Assembly: GCA_963921795.1 (NCBI GenBank)
Contig: OY997650.1
Coordinates: 22,580,963 to 22,644,962, forward strand
Length of the DNA stretch: 64,000 nucleotides
Direction: 5' to 3'
Origin: Nannobrachium achirus
Taxonomy: Eukaryota; Chordata; Actinopteri; Myctophiformes; Myctophidae
Positions within the stretch are counted from its first letter, which is position 1. Every line of letters begins with the position of its first letter. The notes under the pieces are model-generated. The model was not told where the DNA came from, ran no database searches, and saw only the letters and a program-made list of their open reading frames with translations. Shown here piece by piece: positions 35,125-47,524 of this stretch. Made by a program: the position numbers and the translations under genes.

Positions 35125-35147
35125 GTGCGTGTGTGTGTGTGTGTGTG
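35069..35147. repeat. (GT)n with GC interruptions
   Basis: GT run interrupted by GC dinucleotides. Confidence 0.95.
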
Positions 35148-35266
35148 TTTGGTGTGGTGGGCATGGGGTGGGTATTACACAACAAACATATGTAAGGACA
35201 CCTGAGCAACAACTGCTGTAGCCCACGCACGCATGCACACATGCACGAAGAAGGTGGGCGAGTTGG

Positions 35267-35391
<125 letters not shown>

Positions 35392-35693
35392 GAGCAGGGG
35401 GTGGTAGTCATTACATGGCCAACATATGTAAGAACACTCACACTGACACACAGATACACACACACACACACACACACCCCTCCCCACTTCCCTCTGCTTC
35501 TCTCCCAGTCGAGGGGTTAATGTGCCCCCCAGCTGCGTGGCATGGCAGCCTGGCCCACGTCCATCTCGCCCCTCCAGCCCCACGCTGGGCACAACGTGCC
35601 CACACAGCCCGTCTCCCTCCGCCGCACAGCGGTATCCCTCCGCCGGGCCACGACGGATCACATATGGAACCCTTCAACCTCCTCTGGTGCACT

Positions 35694-35724
<31 letters not shown>

Positions 35725-35804
35725 GGAGGGGGGAGAGACATTGACAGAGTGTGAGGAGTGGAGATGGAGAGATGGATTGAGGGCGGCGTGAGGCTGCCAG
35801 TGAG

Positions 35805-36257
35805 CAGTGGTGGAAAAAAGTACTACAATATTTTATTTAGTAAAAGTATCAATACTGTAATGTACAAATACTCTGTTGCAAGTAAAAGTCCGGATTATTC
35901 ATATTTGAATAAAAGTATGAAAAGTATGAAAGCATTGGCATCAAAAAGTAATTAAAGTACCAAAAGTAAAAGTACAAAATGTTTAGCAGATCTACAAGCT
36001 CACAACACGTTGTGACACGTTGTGAGCGTGTAGATCGGCTATTTTCAAATAGGCTAGTTATAAAAAAGGGCTAAAGTGGTTTATGTATGTTTTATAATTT
36101 ATACCTGCAAAGTAACTACTAACTAATAGCTAATAATTGTTATGGAGTAAAGGTATAATATTTGTAGTGGATTAGAAGTAAAGGTTCTGAAAACTGGAAA
36201 TACAGTACTCCCAGTAAAGTAAAAAGAAAAAAAATCGAAATTGTATTTGAGTAAAGG
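35805..36257 (-). mobile_element. hAT-like MITE, family N, copy 2
   Basis: Starts CAGTGGTGGAAAAAAGTAC. The body is N-like in reverse order, with the palindrome in the middle. The right end (atttgagtaaaggagcg) has lost the terminal repeat. Confidence 0.8.
35985..36048. repeat. Shared palindrome, copy in N2
   Basis: AGCAGATCTACAAGCTC and GAGCGTGTAGATCGGCTATT. The apex ACACGTTGTG is duplicated in tandem. Confidence 0.88.
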
Positions 36258-38340
36258 AGCGAAATGGAGAAAAGATTGTGAAAGAAAGAGAAGCCGGCTG
36301 TCTGCAGTTCATCACTCCATCTTCATGTGTCAATCTTCCTCCCGTCTTTAGCACTTGGAGGCGCTATAAGGTCCCGGTGCCAGCAAAGGTCAGGGTCCAT
36401 GATTCATTGGTCCTCTTATGGAGTTGTTGTCTTGGGCCACAGACCCCTGCCACCCCCCTGACCACATCCAACCACACTGCAAAGATCCTGCAGGTTCATT
36501 TACAAATGTGTAAAAAACACGTCCATTTGTGCACACAGGATTTTGCTGTGTACCCTGTTAAGAATTGCAATAGTTTCTTTCTTTTGGTAGGGAAATTTGT
36601 AACAATCATTCACAATATAACATAGAACTCACTTACTATTTGTGAAAAAACTGAATAATTACATAAACAAAATTAACTACTCACGTTATCGGAGAGAGAG
36701 AGAGGCTTTTTAGTCTTCTCTTACTTTCTACTGACAGAAGCAAAAACAAAGCAAAAAGAAACATTTATCCTAACTTAATCCTACAACATACGTTCTCAAT
36801 TTGCGCTGGTTATCAGCACTGTACATGCTGCTAAATCCTCCATGTAAATGCATCTCCAAAATGGACCCATCAGGATCCTCACCCTTGTTGGTTTGTTGCC
36901 ATTTGATGAGCCTAACACAGGTTGCTGTTCCAATATGATTTCCGCTCTTGCATAGCCATCACAATTTCTTTTTTTTTTTTTGCAATGGCAGATTCGTCTG
37001 GTTTCCAGGCTAGTTCATTTGTCTCATAGGACTAATGAAGACTAAGGATTTTACTGCATACTTAAAATTTACTGGGAAGAAATTCACAAATGAGACTTGT
37101 GATGTTTGGATCTTAACTGACAGCTTGTTTATGTTTAAATCAAAGTGTTAATGTCTTTGAAAAACAAAACCAATGCCGGTTGCTATTACTACTTAATATT
37201 TCATTTTGAATAAGGAGATTATGGGGATATGACCTTGCGATGCCAAAAAGCTCATTTAGTATGGACGGCACCATTGCCAAGTGTAAATTGTATATTAATG
37301 GATGCAGATGCATGCCAACTTAATGGACTCCAGAAGTCTTCCTACTTTGACGGGTCAATGATATTGATCAGCTGCTAATTTCAAGGGAAAAGCATCAATT
37401 ACTTTAGTCCAAATCAGTCTGACATGACAAGGTCTCTTTAAAAACATTGTAAATGACTAATGTCTAAATTCAAATCAAGTCTTATAATCTTGAATGTCGT
37501 GTGTGACTTTTAACTGATGTGGCACTGATTAAATCTGTCTATTGTAGACTATACAGCTGTCCCAAGAGTAGTTGGAAAAACTAATCAAAAAACAATATTA
37601 TACTAGTTCTTTCACAAAATTGGCACAGTGTCCTTTAAACAAAAGTAAAAATAAATAAATAAACAAACAAGCAAAAAAGTTAAAAAAAAAGAAGAAAAAA
37701 AGAGAAGAGAGTTAATCTACTTTTGCTTTCAGTACAACCTGTCAATAATGTCACCAGCTGCTTGTCTCTGTTTATTTGCATGGGAGAATCGCTGGAGGTT
37801 TTACAACGAACAACGAACAATCAATTAATAAGCAGTGTTAAATAATAATTTCAAATACAAAGTATTAATGATTTGAACTGTATGTGTGTCGGCTGTGTCC
37901 ACTTGTCTTTCTGTACATATGTCTGTTTCTGTCGGGGTCTGGAGGATATGTCTCTACAAAGCAATTGCTAGAAAATGAGAAAACAAAAGCCCATAAAGTC
38001 CCATGAGTCCCAGCGTTATGCTGACTCTGAGCCTGCTGAGGAACTACTGGGAAATTATACAGCAGTAATACAATAGAAAAATAGTAGATAAGCATTTCTA
38101 CAAAATTGGCTTTTTCGGAAGGGCATTAGAAACGGAATCAGAAGCTCTTTGTCGCCAAGTTTGTGACTTCTACTCCAAACTTGATGACATGAGGTACAAG
38201 CAAGCTGTAGCCTACGGCAAAACCATCCTTGTGTTGGTTTCAATATGAGATTTAAACACTCTTGACTCACAATGCACAATCACCGAAGTGGTGTTAGTTT
38301 AATTGAAGATATTAATTTGTAGAGGATTTTGTAGTACATA
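36258..38340. other. AT-rich, repeat-poor stretch
   Basis: About 2 kb with almost none of the repeats that fill the rest of the window. No exon recognised. Conserved non-coding function is possible but untested. Confidence 0.4.
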
Positions 38341-38530
38341 ACACATGGTGCATTGACAGTGGTTCTCAACCTTTTCAGGCCGCGACCCCCCCAAATAATC
38401 ATATTTTAACTGGGGACCCCCCCCAACCTTTTCAGGCCGCGACCCCCCCAAATAATCATATTTTAACTGGGGACCCCCCACCCTCACGAGCACTAAGAGT
38501 TGAGCCATACATTTTGTATAACACGGTTCT

Positions 38531-38729
38531 TTTTTTTTTTTTTTTAAGATTTTTTTTTGGGCTTTTTGCCTTTATTTGGTAGGAAAGTAGACTGACAGGA
38601 AACGGGGAGAGAGACGGGGAACGACATGCGGCAAAGGTCGTCCAAATCGGGAATCGAACCGGCGACGCCAGCAGGCATGGTAGCCTAGTATATGGTACGC
38701 GCCTTGACCACCAGGCCAGCGGGCGCCCC
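38531..38729 (-). mobile_element. tRNA-derived SINE with 16-bp duplication
   Basis: On the minus strand it has an A-box-like TGGCCTGGTGGTCAAGG, a perfect B box GGTTCGATTCC, a body rich in 'gacatgcggcaaagg'-type sequence and a poly-A end (poly-T at 38531). Flanked by a perfect 16-bp target duplication TGTATAACACGGTTCT (38515-38530, 38730-38745), as expected for LINE-driven insertion. Confidence 0.95.
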
Positions 38730-38745
38730 TGTATAACACGGTTCT

Positions 38746-38808
38746 ATTGTGAAAATAGACGATCTACCTGCTCACAGCGTGAGCATGTATATCGGCTATT
38801 TTCACAAT
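38746..38808. repeat. Shared palindrome, copy in B3
   Basis: ATTGTGAAAATAG / CTATTTTCACAAT, core CTACCTGCTCAC / GTGAGCATGTA, apex AGC. Confidence 0.93.
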
Positions 38809-38962
38809 TTCTGCCTCTAATATTTGACAATTTGGCCAATGTTTAATTTGTCATTTTACAGGTATTAAAAAAGTCCTTAAAGTGTCACTTTAGAAATCTG
38901 CAGATACCCTCTATACACTTAATGTTGGTTTGTTTACTGTTGAGTCATAAAACAATGTTGCT

Positions 38963-39639
38963 TCCTCGTCACCACCTTTATTGTCCCCATTTAGAGCAGG
39001 CATGCCTCAGGCACCCTCTGACCAGGACCCTTACACTTTAGTTGAGGCACTTTTTTGGGCACCCCTAGAACAGAGGACCCCAATTGTTTACATGCATTAG
39101 TGCAGCTCTTATTATAACTCTATGGTGCAGCTACACACAAACATATGGACTTAAGAATGCATTCTTGACGAAGTTAGTTGTTTTCTGTCTATACAGGGCA
39201 ATAATGGTGCATGTGGTAACAGTTCATTGTGTCAGAATTGATCTGTGTGTGGTTTAAAAAGTTTGTTTTTGTAATTGTATTTGCTAGCTAAACTTCAGTG
39301 GCTAAGCTAACAGGACCAAGCCTAACCTGTGTGTGAGTGCATGCAAGGTCTAAGCTGACACATGAGTTCATGGCTCATTTCCGTAATATGCTATCTTTGT
39401 GTACTACTGCATATTGTTAATTGTTTCCATCTTCATATCATTATGTTATTATTTCTATATGTTCAGATACCATTCATCACTGCCTATGTTTGTGTCTGCC
39501 AACTACATCCTTTACATAAAAACACATAAATGCCATCAAGTGTCATCATTGACTACTGCTCTTTGACTGGAGCCCTGTGGTGGGCATAACCTCAACTCCA
39601 GAATATACAGTACTCCCTTCCAAGCTATAATATTTCACA
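38963..39639. mobile_element. Unidentified 677-bp insertion in B3
   Basis: Interrupts the B sequence between aacaatgttgc and ttgcacattaag. A 5-bp repeat gttgc flanks it (38958-38962, 39640-39644). No terminal inverted repeat or coding motif recognised. Confidence 0.6.
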
Positions 39640-39762
39640 GTTGCACATTAAGTTAATCATCTGGGGGACCCCCCCCAAATAATTTAAGGACCCCTGTGAC
39701 GGTCCCGACCCACAGGTTTTGGACCACTGGCATAAGAAACATACATTGTACTTTATATACCG

Positions 39763-39765
<3 letters not shown>

Positions 39766-39795
<30 letters not shown>
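39766..39795. repeat. (TGTC)n microsatellite
   Basis: About seven TGTC units. Confidence 0.93.
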
Positions 39796-39797
<2 letters not shown>

Positions 39798-40245
39798 ATA
39801 CTTGCAATCGTGAAGCCAATTGCAGATAACACTTGCAATTGTGAGAGCAAAGACAGCTGTGAAGGAAAAGACAGTTGTTATATAGAAGCCTCTGTGGGGG
39901 TGAGGAAGCATGTACGTGTTGACCTCCATGTTGATCCGTAGCCTTAGCCCTTTGCCACGGTGGGAATAATGATTCCTTGGTGTTTAGCTTGTTTTAGAAT
40001 TCATGACCTTCTGTTGCCGGTGTCTATATGACCTCTCGTCAGAAAGCCCTCATGTCTCTTTCATGACCCTGAGTGTATACTGAGTATAGACCCACTCTCT
40101 CCAAGTCCAAGCACCTCATAGTACCTCAGTGCATCTACAGTATGTGTACTAGAGCGTGTGGTATACAGCAGAAGGCATTGTTGTTGTTCAAGACCGCGCA
40201 TGGCTGAAAAGATCTGAAAAGGTACAGTGGTGGAAAGTAACCAAG

Positions 40246-40640
40246 TAGGGATGGGACGATACGCGATATTATCGTTTATCGCGATAAAAAACACTCAGAT
40301 AATCGCATTGTGGAGATTTAATTTATTGTGATATCGTCCTCCGTCATGCACTGGGATCAATTCACCTTTTATTTGCTGAGCTGTATATCCGTTACCACTT
40401 AAACCCTCTATAATTGGTAAAAGGTACTTATAATATAGGTACTTGATACAGTTTTTTTTCACTATCAAATGTCTTTGCCAAGCTCACAATGCGACGCGTT
40501 GTGAGCTTGTAGATCTGCTATTTTTTGGCAAATGTTCCGCCCCAAGATAATGGATTTTGATTATCGCGGTAATATCGTAAATCGCGATTTCTTTTGTCAC
40601 AATAATTGTGATATGAAATGTTCATATCATCCCATCCCTA
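40246..40640 (+). mobile_element. hAT-like MITE, family M, copy 1
   Basis: Starts TAGGGATGGGACGATA and ends TATCATCCCATCCCTA. Perfect 8-bp duplication taaccaag (40238-40245, 40641-40648). Inserted directly behind a family N start (cagtggtggaaag at 40226). Confidence 0.95.
40474..40530. repeat. Shared palindrome, copy in M1 (left arm lost)
   Basis: TTGCCAAGCTCACAATGCG, then CGCGTTGTGAGCTTG and GATCTGCTATTTTTTGG. The left GATCTAC segment is missing. Confidence 0.88.
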
Positions 40641-40648
40641 TAACCAAG

Positions 40649-41923
40649 GTGGCCCAAGTCTACTCGAGTAATGGTGAGAATGAGGCAATGTGGGACAAAC
40701 GTGTAAACGTATTTCAAAATATATTCATACTGTACATGCACCATCACATACTTTAATTATTGTCAGACAACAGTATCGACAGCAATTATGACTCCTGCTT
40801 ATACCGTAGATGCTGACATAATGTTTACATGACATAATAGCCATTTGCACCATATTCTGTACCTTGTCTTCATGTCTATCTGTGTGCACTATGTCTATCT
40901 ATACATGTGCACTGTGGAACACTACTACTGTCACTGCCCTCTGAGAGAAAACTGCCCTCTACCCCCCAAATTAAAGAGCCACCTCTTTTGACTATAAAAT
41001 ATGCCTCAGGATTAAAGATGACACACACACTCTCACTCCAAACATTAATCGAATGGAAGGCTTTCAAAGGTGGCATTTGGCTGCGGGAAAAGACATACTA
41101 CCTGGCTGTCATGTGAATGAATGGATGAGGCATTTAGTGACAAAGAGTTGGCCTTTTACTTTTGCCATATAATTCCATGCCGCGGCTTTATCAAACTCGT
41201 CGAATTGCTGCTGAACGCGAGAGCGTCGCACCTCATCATCACAGTATGGGGCATAGGAAAGGATGGAAGGCCATAATGAAGGAGTTGTGTTGAAGGAAAG
41301 AAGGATGCTGAATGAATGGATTGCGTAATGAAGACAGACAGAAATACCCTCAGTTCCATTTGTACACACAGTGTTCAATTAACTTGGGATTTTAAAAGAT
41401 TTTTATCAGAAAGAATTTCCCCCTTGGGATAATAAAGGTATCTATCTAAGAATAAAAGCCAAAGAAATTCAATAATAACGTTCTATTTATATAGTACTTT
41501 TTCTTTTAAACAGTATTGAGTAAGACGAGCAATAAAAAGAAAACCTGCAAATAAACAAATGCACAAAAACCCCCTCAAAGGAGTAATATTTTCAAACCTG
41601 CAAACATTACGAGAACTCTCTCTCTTGTTTCCCCAATCCCTATTTACTATAAATGCTCGAGAAGTGTACTCTTGCCAGTCGCTACGAGTTGGACCAAAAG
41701 ATAGATATACCAAACAAACTTTTCCAAAATAAGCAAAACTATGCCGCATCAAGATGTTTATTGTGTAGGCCCTAAAATCACGCCCCTGAGCTCAGGGTAT
41801 TATTTTGGGTTAAAACCGGTTTCCGGTTTGGTAAGTTAGGGTAGTCCGTCTGACTACAACATGACGTAAGTTGTTTTCTGATCTGCTCCCGACCGGATCA
41901 GAAACGCGAAAAATGCAACTCAT

Positions 41924-41925
<2 letters not shown>
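40649..41925. other. No gene seen; possible LINE tail near 41410-41455
   Basis: 'gaatttcccccttgggataa' followed by taaaggtatctatct resembles the 3' terminus of a fish non-LTR element. Nothing else recognised. Confidence 0.45.

Positions 41926-41929
<4 letters not shown>

Positions 41930-41985
<56 letters not shown>
41930..41985. repeat. (TC)n microsatellite
   Basis: Perfect TC run of about 55 bp behind a C run. Confidence 0.96.
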
Positions 41986-41988
<3 letters not shown>

Positions 41989-42385
41989 GGACAGATGTCT
42001 GAGCTGCCTGGCTGCATGCGGTCCTGCTGCGGAGGTGAGAGGGACGGAGGATTAGACCTGAGCGTCTGAATGACACACTACAAAGGTTGGAGGAGCAGGC
42101 TGCCCTTTTCTCTCTTAAATGGTACGTTGGCATTTAAGCTTCCCACATGTCAGCGCAACACACCCACAGCACTCAAGTGTTCGGCAAAAAAGAAAGAAAA
42201 AAAAAAGGTCTATGTACATTAAGTCCAAATCGACACTCGTGATTTGTATCAGTTATCAGTACCGGCAATGAGGAAGAGATAAAATGTGTGTGTGTGTGTG
42301 TGCTTGCGCACGCGCGTGTGTGCGTGCCTGTGTGAGAAGGAGAGATGTGGAATGATAGCGGGAGAGACAGAGAAAGGCAGAAAAG

Positions 42386-42388
<3 letters not shown>

Positions 42389-42434
<46 letters not shown>
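42389..42434. repeat. (GA)n microsatellite
   Basis: Perfect GA run. Confidence 0.95.
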
Positions 42435-42435
<1 letters not shown>

Positions 42436-44310
42436 ACATTCTCCAGCACATTACAATGCACAGGGAAGACAATTTACATTTAGAGGCTGTATTATGTTAA
42501 TTTGAAGCAGCCACTTCAGATAATTCTATTACAGTGACAGCTCTTGCATGTCGTCCAGGACATAAACACCGGCTCACCCTGAAACGCACACCTGCCCGAT
42601 GAGCACCGCGACACCGCGGACAAACACGACAGAGAGGCTGGTAAGTGTGTGTTTGTGTCTATCTGCACATGTCATTATTGGTGCTCTGCGCATGCACGCC
42701 AGTGTTTGTGCGTTGGCACGTCCGCGCTTGTGGTGAACATGATCAAATACCTGAGTTGTGTGTGTGTATTCGTTGGTGTGTTTACGTCATTGCATGTGCT
42801 CGCGAGCAACATGGTGGCAAATGCAGGCAAAAGGTACCGTACCAAAGTGCGTGTGCATCTGTTTATGCACGACTGTAGAGTATGTGTCTCTCTCTGTTTT
42901 TGACTCGCCGATTGCACGCGTGTATGTGTGCGCGCACTCACGTGCTGGAGAGGGGCTGAGTGACTGGAAACAAACACGTATTAGTGAGCATGCGTGTCTG
43001 TCTGTGGCTGTGCACGTCGCTGTGCGTCTCTTCTGATTTGCATTTTGCACGTGTGTTTTCTCCACTCGTGCATGCAATGTGCAACTTCTACAATCTCAAA
43101 ACGATTTTTCTTCCACTGTGAGATGGTTGTCTTCGTCTCTCCTTCAGTAACGACGCACAGCTGGTGCTTGACGGAGTATTACACCTTCCATCATATCACT
43201 GCTGCAATCCCCGCAAACTGTACAATACTCCCTTTCATTCTCCCACAATCCTCTCTGCCTCTGATGCTGCGACCTTCATGGATCTACTATCAAATACTGA
43301 TGTACAACTGAACAGTGTCTTGGGTATATATATTATTATTTTATATAACTAGAAAATGTGCTCAGTAGAACACACAGAATAGATCTCCGCCAAGGTTGCA
43401 GTTTGTCTACATTTGTCACCGACACTCATTGGCCTCTCAAGGTTGACGAAATGGTGTGACCAGTTAATCACTTTTTCCCTGGCCCATGATAAAATAAATA
43501 GTTATTTTAATCCTTTCAGAAGTTGTGTGCAATTTAATGACGGAGCTACGCCCCCTGCCACACCCCTTTTAGTCAGACTGACATTAAAAGCTAATCAGTT
43601 CTTCTTCAATCTCAGCATTGCCATGTCTGGCCACATCCAGCCAAGTGTAAGTATATCAGCCTGAGACTTAGGGTTTATATGCTTGCCCTCAGTTGGATAA
43701 CATGAGGGAAGGAATTTGGGATGATAATTTGTTGATCACATACTCATAGACGTATTTATTAACAGATCAGAAAATGGCATTTGATCAGTACTTTAATTCC
43801 CCCTAAATTGTCACCCAGCATATTTGTCTTTTTGCCAGTTCTCATCAAATCTCTGCCATGACTTGTTAACATTGTTCATATTGGCCTACAAGCTGGAATA
43901 CCCTTTAATGGTCAATGTCTCTGATGTTGGTCCATCACGCAGAAAAGAAACTCCTCCATCTCGCATGTTTGCTTTCTTCCTTCTGTAGTTTATCATGGGC
44001 CCTCTGTTCCTCTCTCTTGCTCGCTCTCTCCCTCCCTCCCTCCCTCCCTCCCTCTGAGGGAGTGGGGATGGCTAATGAAGTGTCGTGCTCATGGGTATTG
44101 ACCAGGCTGTCAGGCGGCCTGACACACACACTAATAGGAGCCATTGGTCTTGGCTTAAGGCCTGATAGGAGGCCAGACGACCGAGGAGGGGGGAAACGAG
44201 TGGAGGGCGTTCCCTGGAACTGGGGGAACGACGTGGGCTTCACTCATAGCAGGAGGAGGAGGTTGGGTTCAGGGTCAGGGGAGAGCTGGATGATGTGGCC
44301 GAAGTTATAC
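42435..44310. other. Repeat-poor stretch, no gene seen
   Basis: Contains TG-rich stretches at 42640-43060 and a CCCT run at 44031-44053. No MITE of this window, no exon recognised. Confidence 0.4.
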
Positions 44311-44317
44311 TGGTGAG

Positions 44318-44640
44318 TAGGGATGGGACGATAAGAGATATTATCCTTCATCGTGATAAAAAAACACTCGTGATAATCGTATCGTGGAGATTTATTTTAT
44401 CGTGATTATGTCCTCTGTCATGCAATGGGATCAATTCACCTGCATATCTGGTACCACTTAAACCCTCTACAATATAAGTGGTAAAACGGACCTGTAAATA
44501 ACGTACTTGATACAGCCTTTTTTTCACTCCCTATCAAATGTCTTTGCCAAAAAATAGCCGATCTACAAGCTCACAACATGTTGCATTGCGACACGTTGTG
44601 AGCTTGTAGATCTGCATTTTTTTGGCCAGTATATGCCAGT
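44318..44640 (+). mobile_element. hAT-like MITE, family M, copy 2, right-truncated
   Basis: Starts TAGGGATGGGACGATAAG and follows M1 through the palindrome. The right terminal half is missing. Confidence 0.85.
44545..44626. repeat. Shared palindrome, copy in M2
   Basis: TTGCCAAAAAATAGCC with GCATTTTTTTGGCC, arms CAAGCTCACAACATG / ACACGTTGTGAGCTTG, apex TTGCATTGCG. Confidence 0.93.
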
Positions 44641-44683
44641 GGTATTTCCATCCACCTTTGGGCTCAGTGATAACATTCTCAAG

Positions 44684-44850
44684 CTAGGGCTGGGAGCGAT
44701 ATGGACAAAATCAAATATCACATATCTTTGCTCAAATACCTCAGTGTTGTGACAATAATATTGTATTGTGGTGATAGGGGTTAGGGATTTTTCTTTGAAA
44801 ATATGAATAACATATTATACAAACTATGCGTGTTGTGAGCTTGCAAAAAT
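44684..44850 (+). mobile_element. MITE fragment with 'ctagggctgggagcgata' start
   Basis: Start typical of a fish hAT MITE type. Ends in a palindrome remnant GCGTGTTGTGAGCTTGCA at about 44827. Confidence 0.55.
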
Positions 44851-45059
44851 GCTTTTCCTGATGATGACTTTTTTTTTTCTTTTTTTATACTTTATTAAGT
44901 CAGTCGACATGCAACATATCAGTAGTATCAATCACTGTTCATATACATGCACATTTCTTTTTTTTTTTGTACATGTCATGTCCTGTTATAGACATCCTGA
45001 CCCATCTTTTCTTTTTTTTTTTCTGTTTTTTTTTTACACGTGCAAAAACTCCTGATGAT

Positions 45060-46230
45060 GATTTGGTTGGTCTCATATAGCGAAAATCTAAATTCAATGT
45101 ATGGACTTGGAAGCCAGGGAAAACCAGCATTAACAAACCCTATGCCCATCACTTTCTCTAACACTTTCTGACACCGCATCCCAATGTGAAGGACCACCCG
45201 GAAGTCTTTGCATTGGTTTATTAATTTCTTTCCAAATAGTTTGATCTCATATCATATACATAGGCCTATCAGTAGACAGAGACCAATGATTGTCTGTCTA
45301 TGTGAGACTATGAATTGGTCAACATTCATGAAAAAAAAAACTGACACAGTATAAACACCTCATTAGAGCTGGCTTTTCTCTCATTGGCTTAAACTGTTTG
45401 TAACTAAAGGAATAAGAAACACCGTATTCACATGCTATAAGGGCTTTTCAGAACCATCTGAGTTCTCCAAACATAGTAGAAAGGCAGAAGAACAAACTAT
45501 TACACAAAAAGTGCTAGGAAACAAGTTAAGGAACGGTAAAAGAAAATGAATGAGTTTCATAAAGACTGGCTGTTGTCCACTGACACGTTTTGGCATGCTG
45601 TTTGCAAGTTTGGGCTTCCGCGTTCTCACCAACAGCTAAGAAGTTCTGGGGGGCACCGATCCAAAGGGTTCCACACTGTAAAACGTGATGGGATGCTGTC
45701 TTCCACCTGAAATGTAATTTATCAGTCTGACTCAATATGGTCTTCTTTTCTTGAGATCATCCTAGTTTAACCTCCTTTAAACGTATAATGTTTCAGTTAC
45801 GATTTAATTCATTTACTTTATCTAAGCCTATCCAAACATTTCCTTTTTTTTTTCTTGCAGTGTACACTGTTCCAGCATAAGTTCCAGCATAATAACAGAG
45901 CCACCAGTATCCCTATCATTTCCCCTTTTGATTTACAGATTGCTGTTTTGAGAAGGCTTGTGAGTTGAGATGTAATTGGACGACTAAATGCCCCAGCGTT
46001 TTTAGAGAATCTGTCATCACCTATAGCAGAGTTAGACGCTCCACTTGACAAGCTCTAATCTAGATGTTGAGGTTGTGGTAGTTAGTAAAATAACAGGGAG
46101 AGAGAGAGTGTGTGTGCGTGCGTGTGTGTACTCTCCAGAACGTTTCTGGGAGTGAGGGCTTTGTCACTGTCCCTGTAGCCGCTATACGTTTACTAGCCAT
46201 ACACAGGGTTGTATGACAGTTCATGCATTA
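45060..46230. other. No gene seen
   Basis: Nothing recognised apart from homopolymer A/T runs. Confidence 0.4.
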
Positions 46231-46233
46231 TTG

Positions 46234-46235
<2 letters not shown>

Positions 46236-46304
<69 letters not shown>
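46236..46304. repeat. (GT)n microsatellite
   Basis: Perfect GT run. Confidence 0.97.
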
Positions 46305-46307
<3 letters not shown>

Positions 46308-47200
46308 GTGGTTGGGCGATCTAAAATGAATGTTCCTATTGTATTTCATGATATACTGGGTCACTCGAACAATGCTTCCATAATGAAAGATTCCCTCAAA
46401 CGTATTGACGACATACAATGCACAGGTTTTGAAAGCAGGACAGGCTGTTGTTACACAATTGCCTGACTGTTCTGTGACTGTCGTAACTTTGAAAACTGAG
46501 AACAAAAAGTGAACGTATGGCTGAAGGCGATTGTGAGAGACTCTCTAAACGGCAGTCTTATAAGATGTTGATGTTCTTCAAAGCTCAAATTCAACCTATT
46601 CAGAGGAAGAAATCGTAATGAACAGACTCACTGAGAAAAATCAATTTCAGCTTCCATCTCTGTGTTGAATTGATTGAAATTGGTGAATAATGCTGTGGCC
46701 TTGGTGCTATCAATGTCCTTTGTATCAATGTTGGCTGTGTTTATTTGTCCTAACACACATGGGTACAAGCTGTCCAACAGCGCGCGTACAAGTGGTCCAT
46801 TCAGGGACGCCAAGTCATTGTACTAGGCTGTATGAATGCAACATAATGGAGACAGAGCTACACGAGTGGAACAAAAGTTGCATGCATGGGCAGTGAAAGC
46901 CTGCTCGCAACTCGCTCTGCTGTAACAAGTGGGACACGTCTGAAATTCAATTGATCCATTCAGATTTTAAAAGTGTTAGGTGAACTTCTGATTTTTTTTT
47001 ATGTATAATTGCCCCAAAATTCATATGTTTTACTTTTTGCCCGCTTTGTTATCTGAGTAATGTTCTTGTTATCTCTTAGACTGGTCCTTGCCCGTTGTTG
47101 TGGTGTGTACTGAGGTGAAAGTATCGGCTCGTAGGATAGTAGGATTTAAGACGTATCATTGATGTCAGTCATCTCCAAATTTGGGCACTGTTTCAGCATG
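46305..47200. other. No gene seen
   Basis: Apparently single-copy. Nothing recognised. Confidence 0.4.
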
Positions 47201-47214
47201 TGGCGGTTACCATG

Positions 47215-47450
47215 GCGATTCTACAAATATCTTCTAAATCCTAACAGTTTTCTGAAAAACCTACCGGTATGTGTGATGCTCAGACTTTTTCTTGTCAAGG
47301 ACCCCCAAAATTACACTTTATTTGGCCATATTTTGTTCCAAGGATGCCCGGAAACAAAGATTTGAGTTATGAATGTTAAATATATAAATACATATTTATT
47401 CAAAGATTTGCACACATTTCCATGATTTTTGAATAGCCAAAGTTTCAAAT
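47215..47450 (+). mobile_element. Family E copy 3, palindrome absent
   Basis: CTTCTAAATCCTAACAGTTTTC, 'ggacccccaaaatta' and caaagatttgcacacattt, then directly TTTTTGAATAGCCAAAG. It is an empty counterpart of E2 and E4. Confidence 0.75.
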
Positions 47451-47524
47451 GCTTTCCCACTTTCAATGTGTTCATGTAAAAATTGTAAAAACCGTGCAGA
47501 GAGAGGTGTTTTTATTTGTTGTTT

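Larger units (their letters stand above)
38357..39729 (-). mobile_element. hAT-like MITE, family B, copy 3, with two insertions
   Basis: Starts CAGTGGTTCTCAACC and ends GTTTTGGACCACTG. The left subterminal block of about 55 bp is tandemly duplicated (38366-38476). A SINE is inserted at 38531-38729 and a 677-bp segment at 38963-39639. The 8-bp flanks are worn. Confidence 0.88.
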
